Below, piece after piece: positions 58,319 through 64,000 of a stretch of DNA of 64,000 bases. Within the stretch, counting starts at the first letter, position 1. Every line of letters starts with the position of its first letter. A program made the translations under genes and the position numbers. The notes below the pieces were generated by a model. That model searched no databases. It saw only the letters and a program-made list of their open reading frames with translations, and was not told the origin of the DNA. The stretch is from Chryseobacterium indologenes (GTDB lineage: Bacteria > Bacteroidota > Bacteroidia > Flavobacteriales > Weeksellaceae): positions 1,426,001-1,490,000 of the forward strand of contig NZ_CP074372.1 in the NCBI RefSeq assembly GCF_018362995.1. Reading direction: 5' to 3'.

Positions 58319-59677
58319 TTACACCGTCATTCCGATGTCTATTCCTTTAATTTTTCTATATAAATCGGTAGCATAATTATCCGTCATCCCTGAAACGAAA
58401 TCAATGACTCCGAGAACTTTCTGGTAATCGGTACCGTCATCGTAAATAAATTGCTTTGGAATTAATTTCAAAGCTTTTTCATCATAGGATTTTCTCTTAT
58501 CTTCCGGTTTCAGAATGGAAGGAATAAAATGATCCAGCAATTCATACATTACATTATATCCTGCATTTTCAATTTCTACAACCGCTTTGTGATTATAGAT
58601 TTTTTCTACGGAGAAACTTGCAATATCCTGTAATGCTTTATTTTCTTTTTTATAGATATCCAATAGACCGTTGCCAAGATTTCCTTCAAGAATTGTCTCA
58701 AAGTTGTATTTGTACATCTCAAGCGATTTATTAATTAAAGCATTGATTACTTTTGCTCTTAAGTAAGAAATCTGTTCGTTTTCGTTGGAAATAGAATTTA
58801 GCTTCGTTTCAATTCTCTGAACATCGTCTGTCTCAGATTTTACCAGTTCAAAAAATAAGTTTTTGCAGTCCGCGGTAGAAACAATTCCCAATCTGTGGGC
58901 ATCTTCCATATCAATGATATTGTAGCAGATATCATCTGCCGCTTCTACCAGCCATACAAACGGATGTCTTTTGAAAATATGAGGTTCTTCACTTTCAGAA
59001 ATAAGATGGGTTCCTTTAGCAATTTCCAGGAAAATATCTTTTTCATTCTGGAAAAAACCGAATTTCTTTCTGTGAATAATTCCTTTTTTCTTGGCTACAG
59101 CCTCACACGGATATTTTGCAATACTTGCCAATGTGGAGAAAGTAAGCTGAATACCTCCCGCATCTTTCCCTTGCTGCTGCTGTGCCAGAACTCTGATCGC
59201 ATTGGCATTTCCTTCAAAGTTGACCAGATCCGCCCACTCCTTTTCATTGAATTTTGACTTCAGGTCTTTTTCATTCCTTTCAAAATAGCTTGCAATGGCA
59301 TCTTCTCCGGAATGTCCGAAAGCCGGGTTTCCCACATCATGACATAAACATGCTGCGGCAATTACGTTCCCTAAATTATAGAGATAAAAATTCTTTGAAT
59401 CTTCAGTAAGCTCATTTTTAAAATCTTCAGCAATGAATTCACCGATAATACTTCCTAAACTTCTTCCTACAGATGATACTTCCAGAGAATGCGTAAGCCT
59501 GTTGTGTACAAAAACACTTCCGGGAAGAGGAAAAACCTGCGTTTTATTCTGCAGTCTTCTGAAAGCAGAAGAGAAGATAATTCTGTCGAAATCCCTTTGA
59601 AAATCAGTTCGTGAAGCCTTAGTCTGTGGATTGTTTCCTGTACGTTGATTGGTGAAAATCTGGTTTAAATTCATCAT
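58319..59677 (-). CDS. dgt: Deoxyguanosinetriphosphate triphosphohydrolase (dGTPase)
   Basis: A 452-residue HD-domain enzyme that removes triphosphate from dGTP and controls dNTP pools. The N-terminal signature FSSAFRRLQNKTQVFPLPG, the metal motif VHNRLTHSLEV (His) and CLCHDVGNPAFGHSGEDA (HD motif) are present, as is a third acidic segment in LVEAADDICYNIIDMEDA. Length fits the long bacterial dGTPase group. Start at the ATG at 59677 or the next codon (MM). Monocistronic, convergent with the nitronate monooxygenase gene. Confidence 0.94.
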   Translation of the reverse strand: MMNLNQIFTNQRTGNNPQTKASRTDFQRDFDRIIFSSAFRRLQNKTQVFPLPGSVFVHNRLTHSLEVSSVGRSLGSIIGEFIAEDFKNELTEDSKNFYLYNLGNVIAAACLCHDVGNPAFGHSGEDAIASYFERNEKDLKSKFNEKEWADLVNFEGNANAIRVLAQQQQGKDAGGIQLTFSTLASIAKYPCEAVAKKKGIIHRKKFGFFQNEKDIFLEIAKGTHLISESEEPHIFKRHPFVWLVEAADDICYNIIDMEDAHRLGIVSTADCKNLFFELVKSETDDVQRIETKLNSISNENEQISYLRAKVINALINKSLEMYKYNFETILEGNLGNGLLDIYKKENKALQDIASFSVEKIYNHKAVVEIENAGYNVMYELLDHFIPSILKPEDKRKSYDEKALKLIPKQFIYDDGTDYQKVLGVIDFVSGMTDNYATDLYRKIKGIDIGMTV

Positions 59678-59804
59678 TTTTCAAAATTACTCCAAATTTT
59701 AATTGTACGGAATAGTATTTAGATTTTTATTAAACAGATCTGTCATTCAAAAAATCTATTATAGTAAACGTTTTTTAGGGATCGGAAAGATTAAAGAAAT
59801 ATTC

Positions 59805-59812
59805 TACATTTG
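59805..59812 (+). promoter_or_regulatory. -7 promoter box of methyltransferase gene
   Basis: TACATTTG matches TAnnTTTG, about 66 bases before the ATG at 59879. Confidence 0.4.
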
Positions 59813-59878
59813 ACGCAACTAATACAACCGAAGAATACTTATCATTCTTCTTTATCCAAATTTTAAAATTCTTTTACA

Positions 59879-60508
59879 ATGACGGACAACACATGGCTCA
59901 ACAGATGGGACGAAAGGTATAGCAGCGAAGAGTTTGCCTACGGGACAGAACCCAACAATTACCTGAGAGAACAACTTAGTAAATTACAACCAGGCAAAAT
60001 ACTGTTTCCTGCAGAAGGAGAAGGCCGGAATGCGGTTTTCGCAGCAACACAGGGATGGCAGGTCTCCGCTTTTGATATCAGCGCCAATGGCAGAAATAAA
60101 GCGTTACAGCTTGCGGAACAACTGGGAACCACAATTGATTATCAGGTTGGAGAACTTTCAACGTTGAATTATCAGAAACAACAGTTTGATGCTATTGCTC
60201 TTATTTACGCTCATTTTCCGGGAGATATTAAATCTTCCATCCATCAAATGCTGAATCAATATCTGCGTAGAGGCGGTTTTGTTATTTTTGAAGCTTTCAG
60301 TAAAAATCACCTTGAATATATTGCGAAGAATGAAAAGGTAGGCGGCCCAAAAGATATTGAATCTCTATTCTCTATTGAAGAAATCAAGGCAGATTTTCCT
60401 GATTATGATCGTATTGAATTAACAGAAACAGAAATCGAGCTCAATGAAGGATTGTTTCATAATGGAACGGGCTCTGTGATTCGTTTTGTAGGACAGAAAT
60501 TGGTCTAA
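59879..60508 (+). CDS. Class I SAM-dependent methyltransferase (TehB-like)
   Basis: A 209-residue methyltransferase. The N-terminal [16 protein letters not shown] pattern, SAM-binding [18 protein letters not shown] (motif I with GEGRN) and acidic loop VSAFDIS place it in the thiopurine/tellurite-resistance-type group. No substrate-binding domain is added. Substrate unknown; TehB-like relatives methylate tellurite or thiols. It stands alone with a typical promoter box. Confidence 0.85.
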   Translation: MTDNTWLNRWDERYSSEEFAYGTEPNNYLREQLSKLQPGKILFPAEGEGRNAVFAATQGWQVSAFDISANGRNKALQLAEQLGTTIDYQVGELSTLNYQKQQFDAIALIYAHFPGDIKSSIHQMLNQYLRRGGFVIFEAFSKNHLEYIAKNEKVGGPKDIESLFSIEEIKADFPDYDRIELTETEIELNEGLFHNGTGSVIRFVGQKLV

Positions 60509-60599
60509 AGATATTTAAAACAGGTTTGTTTTGGGATAAAAAATTAAGATTTCAGATAGCTATGGAATATTATTTGAATCTTTATCCCAAAACAAACGT

Positions 60600-61334
60600 A
60601 TGCCTGAAGGTCCATCCATCATATTAATGAAAGAAAACCTGCAGCCATTTGCAGGTCAGCAAGTGACAGAAGTTTCAGGAAATGCCAAATTCGAGAAAGA
60701 AATTTTCATTGGCCAATCCCTTCTGGAAATCCGAACTTTTGGAAAACAAACTTATCTGGTTTTTGAAAAAGCAGCGATCCGGATTCATTTATTAATGTTT
60801 GGTTCTTACAGCATTGATGAACAGACCAAGCCGGATAAAAGTTTACGTTTAGCATTATTTTTTTCCACCGGAAGCATCTATTTTTACACCTGTTCTGTAA
60901 AATCCGTAGACCTTGAATTTCTCTCCACAATTGATTGGGAAGCCGATGTAATGAGTGATCAGTGGGATCCAAAAAAAGCAGAGAAAAAATTGAAATCGAA
61001 TCCAAAAATGATGGTTTGTGATGCATTGATGAATCAGGATATTTTTTCCGGTGTCGGCAATATTATTAAAAACGAAGTACTTTTCAGAATCGGAGTGCAG
61101 CCGGAAAGTTTGTTGGGGAATCTTCCTGCCAAAAAAAGAAAAGAGCTTATTGCTGAAGCCAGGAATTACAGTTTTGATTTTCTGAGATGGAAAAGAGAAT
61201 TTATATTAAAAAAGCATTGGCTTGTTCATACTAAATCTATATGTCCGGTTTGTGGACAGAAATTGATCAAAAAACAAACGGGTGTAGGGAAAAGGAGGAG
61301 CTTCTATTGTGAAAAAGATCAGAAGCTTTATTAG
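60600..61334 (+). CDS. Fpg/Nei-family DNA glycosylase with altered zinc finger
   Basis: A 244-residue bifunctional DNA glycosylase/AP lyase for oxidised bases. The N-terminus M-PEGPSI supplies catalytic Pro (after Met removal) and Glu; the H2TH region contains DALMNQDIFSGVGNIIKNEVLF. The C-terminal finger has C215 and C218 (ICPVCG) and C237 (FYCEKD), but the fourth ligand is D240 where Cys is usual. Length is short (Nei about 260). PEGPS rather than PELPE favours endonuclease VIII type. Activity is likely but zinc binding may be unusual. Confidence 0.88.
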   Translation: MPEGPSIILMKENLQPFAGQQVTEVSGNAKFEKEIFIGQSLLEIRTFGKQTYLVFEKAAIRIHLLMFGSYSIDEQTKPDKSLRLALFFSTGSIYFYTCSVKSVDLEFLSTIDWEADVMSDQWDPKKAEKKLKSNPKMMVCDALMNQDIFSGVGNIIKNEVLFRIGVQPESLLGNLPAKKRKELIAEARNYSFDFLRWKREFILKKHWLVHTKSICPVCGQKLIKKQTGVGKRRSFYCEKDQKLY

Positions 61335-61397
61335 ATCCATATTATTTTAAGTTTTGGCTAAAGCCGTTGAAGGGTTTATTTATCTAAAGACCATTTT

Positions 61398-61479
61398 TTG
61401 TCATTCTGACGAAGGAAGAATCTTACTGATGGTAAAACATGAGATTCTTCACTACATTTCATTTCGTTCAGAATGACAA
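61398..61479. repeat. REP-like nested palindrome
   Basis: TTGTCATTCTGACGAA (61398-61413) faces TTCGTTCAGAATGACAA (61463-61479) with one extra base, and inside it GAAGAATCT (61415-61423) faces AGATTCTTC (61442-61450). It lies between convergent genes and may also act as a terminator. Confidence 0.7.
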
Positions 61480-61551
61480 TTCTGATCTATTTTCTTACAG
61501 ATTTTCACAGTTGACAATATCTACTTTTTTGCATCACGAATCCTGCAAAAA

Positions 61552-61590
61552 CTATTACTTATTACTCATTGCTCATTACCTATTACTTAC
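61552..61590. repeat. Heptanucleotide repeat tract (consensus YYATTAC)
   Basis: The tract reads CTATTAC TTATTAC TCATTGC TCATTAC CTATTAC TTAC, five heptads and part of a sixth, just past the 3' end of the LytTR regulator gene. Related words occur inverted at 39036-39080. Confidence 0.65.
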
Positions 61591-61593
61591 ATT

Positions 61594-62319
61594 CTAATCT
61601 GAATTCAGGAGTCCTCCTGCAAATCTTGTAAAGAATTCAGCGCGGTATACTTCTCCAAGAGGAATCTCAGAGTCTTCAATGTATATATTATGATTATCAA
61701 ATGAATCAATATAATTCATATTGACAACGTAGGATTTACTTACTCTGATAAAGGTTTCTCCGGAAATTTTCTGATGAATGGTTTTCAGATTCATTGCAGT
61801 AATAAGCTTTTGCTGCTTTGTATGAATGACTACATAATCTTTAAGCCCTTCTATGAATTTAATATCTGAAAAACTGATTTTATAGAATCTTCGTTCTGCT
61901 TTGATAAATAAAAAGTCTGCAGTATTGGTTTCTACCGTATTTTTCACGGTGTCTTTAGACAAGAGTTCGGTATAAAGTATGGCTTTCTCAACAGCCTTTT
62001 TCAGTCTCTGGGGGTCAATAGGCTTCAACAGATAATCTACTGCTTCCAATTCATAGCTCTTCAACGCATATTGAGAATAGGCTGTGGTAAAGATGATCAG
62101 TGATTTTTTGGGAAATATTTCTGCAAACTCAAGGCCTGTCACCATAGGCATTTCTATATCGAGAAAAATAAGGTCTACATCATTATCTTTAAGAAAATCA
62201 AGAGCAGATGGTGCATTGGAAAATTCGCCAAGGATATCAATATTGGAAATTTCAGCGATCAGTGATCTCATTTCGGACCTTGCCAAAGGTTCATCATCAA
62301 CTATAATACAATTCATCAC
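61594..62319 (-). CDS. LytTR-family response regulator
   Basis: A 241-residue response regulator. Receiver domain (1-120) has acidic D8/D9 and phospho-acceptor D54 (LIFLDIEMPMVTG), with conserved Lys in YLLKPIDP. The C-terminal LytTR DNA-binding domain (about 140-238) shows FLFIKAERRFYKISFSDI, GETFIRVSKSYVVNMNYID. It overlaps the sensor kinase gene by 4 bases, so the two are partners. Targets in this family are often surface or cell-wall genes, but none is evident. Confidence 0.92.
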   Translation of the reverse strand: MMNCIIVDDEPLARSEMRSLIAEISNIDILGEFSNAPSALDFLKDNDVDLIFLDIEMPMVTGLEFAEIFPKKSLIIFTTAYSQYALKSYELEAVDYLLKPIDPQRLKKAVEKAILYTELLSKDTVKNTVETNTADFLFIKAERRFYKISFSDIKFIEGLKDYVVIHTKQQKLITAMNLKTIHQKISGETFIRVSKSYVVNMNYIDSFDNHNIYIEDSEIPLGEVYRAEFFTRFAGGLLNSD

Positions 62320-63392
62320 ACGGGAATTTTTAAATTTACAATATATTCTTTTTCACCTGATTCTATTTGCAGATCAAAAGTGTTGTTATAGAGAAGCTCC
62401 AGCCTTCTGGTGATATTGGCAAGCCCAAGCCCACTGTTTTTTTTGTCCGAGACAATATAACCCACACTCCTTGAATTGACACACATAAAGTGAAGTTGCT
62501 TATTCTCAATATTGATCTCAATTTTCACATAAGATTCTCCCCCACTGAGATCTACACTGTGTTTGACCGCATTTTCAACGAAAGTAGTAAACAAATTCGG
62601 TGGAATAAATGTACTGCTGCTGATTCTTTTATCAACATCAGTTTGAATATCAAAAGAGAAATTATCACGTCTTATTTTTTCAAGGTTTAAAAAATTGGAC
62701 AGGAAATCAATTTCTGAAGCCAGTAGCGTTTTCTCTTCACTGTTTTCATACAGCTGATATCTGAGAAATTCTGAAAGCTTTACAATCACTACTGAAGCTT
62801 TTGCGGGATCTGTTCTGATCAATGCTTTTACATTATTCAGCATATTAAACAGAAAATGTGGATTGATCTGATTCCGAAGCTCATTCAGTTCCATATTCAG
62901 GGTAAGATTGCTCAGTTCACTGATCCTTTTATTATCACTGATCCATTTTTGGAGAAGTTTTATGGTGGTAGTCGTAAGAATAATCGGGATACACATCAGA
63001 ATACCTTCATAGATTCCTCCTCTTTCGTTATCCTTAGGAATATATTGTGTTCTGAAATCCTCAAAAAGATGTCTGAAACTATAGCCAATGAAATTAAGCC
63101 CTACAACTCCCATCAGAACAAGCAATACAAGATAGGTAAGGTATTTTGTTTTAAAGAAAAACCGGGGAACCAATACATATATATTAATGTAAACCATTGC
63201 GATCAGAATAATATACACAAAGAATAAGACATAGTATTGATATATTCCCGAATACCAATGCCAGAATCTCGCACTGTACAGCAGAAAGAAAAAGAAGATG
63301 AGAAACAGCAGATGCCTTCGGAACCCATACTTCGCTTCCACCAAAAAATCCATTACAAAGGTTTCTTCAAATTTCTGCGGACTGTATTTCAT
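62316..63392 (-). CDS. LytS/YehU-type sensor histidine kinase
   Basis: A 358-residue membrane kinase with four membrane helices (about 27-42, 52-70, 83-105, 128-146), no extra sensor domain, and the His_kinase module with H179 (LRNQINPHFLFNMLN). The HATPase part has FTTFVENAVKHSVD (N-box) and KKNSGLGLANITRRLELLY. It is a standard partner for LytTR regulators. The start could be the ATG at 63392 or 63353 (MDFLVEAKYG). Divergent from the unrecognised gene at the window end. Confidence 0.9.
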   Translation of the reverse strand: MKYSPQKFEETFVMDFLVEAKYGFRRHLLFLIFFFFLLYSARFWHWYSGIYQYYVLFFVYIILIAMVYINIYVLVPRFFFKTKYLTYLVLLVLMGVVGLNFIGYSFRHLFEDFRTQYIPKDNERGGIYEGILMCIPIILTTTTIKLLQKWISDNKRISELSNLTLNMELNELRNQINPHFLFNMLNNVKALIRTDPAKASVVIVKLSEFLRYQLYENSEEKTLLASEIDFLSNFLNLEKIRRDNFSFDIQTDVDKRISSSTFIPPNLFTTFVENAVKHSVDLSGGESYVKIEINIENKQLHFMCVNSRSVGYIVSDKKNSGLGLANITRRLELLYNNTFDLQIESGEKEYIVNLKIPV

Positions 63393-63586
63393 ACGATAGG
63401 CTCATTTTTATCATTAACAAAAATAGACAATAACGGAATTTACAACTATTTTATTATACGAAACCTGTATTTTATTATACCAATTATTACACTCCCGGTT
63501 TTTGTATAAAATCCCGGCCATTTTGTATAAAAACAAATTCACGCTCTGTTTTTCTCTATTCCTTTGTGCCTGTAAAATGAACACAT

Positions 63587-64000
63587 ATGGAATTAACAGC
63601 TTTTCACGAATTGACTCAGGAAATATCATTGGAATGTTTCTTTATGACAGAATCTCAGCAGGAAGAAAAAGTAATACAGCTTATTGATTTACACCATTTT
63701 GTAGAATGTTTTGATCCGGAAATTAAAATCCTCAGCTATCTCCACCATCCTATTAATATTATAGAACATCAGGGAGATACAATTGGAATTCTGTTTTGTG
63801 ACCTGAAACATTCTGCTGTGCCTGACAGCAATGCTTCAGAAGAATTCAGAAAGAGATATAAGCTTTCGGAACTCTGGTTTGTTTTTGTAGAGGAAACTTA
63901 TATTCCGGATGCAGCCGGCTATGCAGACGCAATTATTGAAAACAGCCTGGATATCTTCTATGAGAGGATTTTTACATTCAATTTTTTCCAATCCATCATT
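63587..64000 (+). CDS. Unrecognised protein, 3'-truncated by window end
   Basis: An open frame of 138 codons from the ATG at 63587 (MELTAFHELTQEISLE) to the last base with no stop. It contains many aromatic and acidic residues (LSELWFVFVEETYIPDAAGY, RIFTFNFFQS) and no signal peptide. I do not recognise a family; it could be a cytoplasmic regulator or enzyme subunit. It is divergent from the LytS-type kinase gene. The C-terminus lies outside the window. Confidence 0.65.
   Translation, partial: MELTAFHELTQEISLECFFMTESQQEEKVIQLIDLHHFVECFDPEIKILSYLHHPINIIEHQGDTIGILFCDLKHSAVPDSNASEEFRKRYKLSELWFVFVEETYIPDAAGYADAIIENSLDIFYERIFTFNFFQSII

Noticed and set aside
61552..61590. CRISPR array
   Set aside because: Units are 7 bases without spacers, so it is a simple tandem repeat.

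Overview
The window looks like a stretch of chromosome from a Flavobacteriia bacterium (Bacteroidota), most likely Chryseobacterium or a close relative. The DNA is AT-rich. Several genes have the Bacteroidota -7 promoter box TAnnTTTG and lack Shine-Dalgarno sequences, and many products carry flavobacterial Sec or lipoprotein signals. I see no prophage, complete insertion sequence or CRISPR array. One tRNA gene (Arg, anticodon UCG) lies on the minus strand near 39 kb.

Layout. 1-3.1 kb: 3' end of an Ohr peroxidase, an overlapping pair of orphan helix-turn-helix genes, a small membrane protein and a secreted protein. 3.4-7.1 kb: a propeller-type sensor kinase and a LuxR-type response regulator. 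7.2-14.8 kb: an envelope oxidative-stress island with exported catalase plus ankyrin protein, a thioredoxin-like protein, two exported ferritin-like proteins, a fasciclin protein, periplasmic MsrB, and a divergent ECF sigma/RskA-like anti-sigma pair. The fasciclin and msrB genes share a bipartite promoter-like element with identical spacing, which is a candidate target of the ECF factor. 14.8-18 kb: an outer-membrane barrel protein and small secreted proteins. 18.1-20.5 kb: two tandem class I terpene synthases. 20.8-29.3 kb: an RND efflux operon (adaptor, pump, TolC, NDH-2, SRPBCC protein) behind an AraC regulator.

31.7-38.5 kb is the most unusual region. It has an AraC regulator followed by a minor pilin-like protein, a major pilin-like protein, a PapD-like chaperone, a two-domain pilin-like (tip adhesin-like) protein and a 932-residue usher-like outer-membrane protein. 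The logic is that of a chaperone-usher pilus, but the sequences are divergent and the usher-like protein begins with Ig/NEW3-like domains. I regard it as the best candidate for an undescribed system here.

38.6-53.3 kb: tRNA-Arg, a TonB-receptor-like barrel/lipoprotein/TPR operon, a CocE-type hydrolase, an amino-acid permease, a DUF962 protein, small membrane and secreted proteins, a transglutaminase-like protein and a tandem-duplicated DUF4377 lipoprotein, with several REP-like palindromes. 53.4-61.3 kb: an SPFH protein; a Crp-family regulator followed by a YceI/tautomerase/SDR/NTF2-like/nitronate monooxygenase operon with a near-consensus CRP-type palindrome upstream; then dGTPase, a methyltransferase and an Fpg/Nei-type glycosylase. 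61.6-64 kb: a LytS/LytTR-type two-component pair and the 5' end of an unrecognised gene.

All functional statements come from reading the sequence and recalling family motifs; no database search was run.
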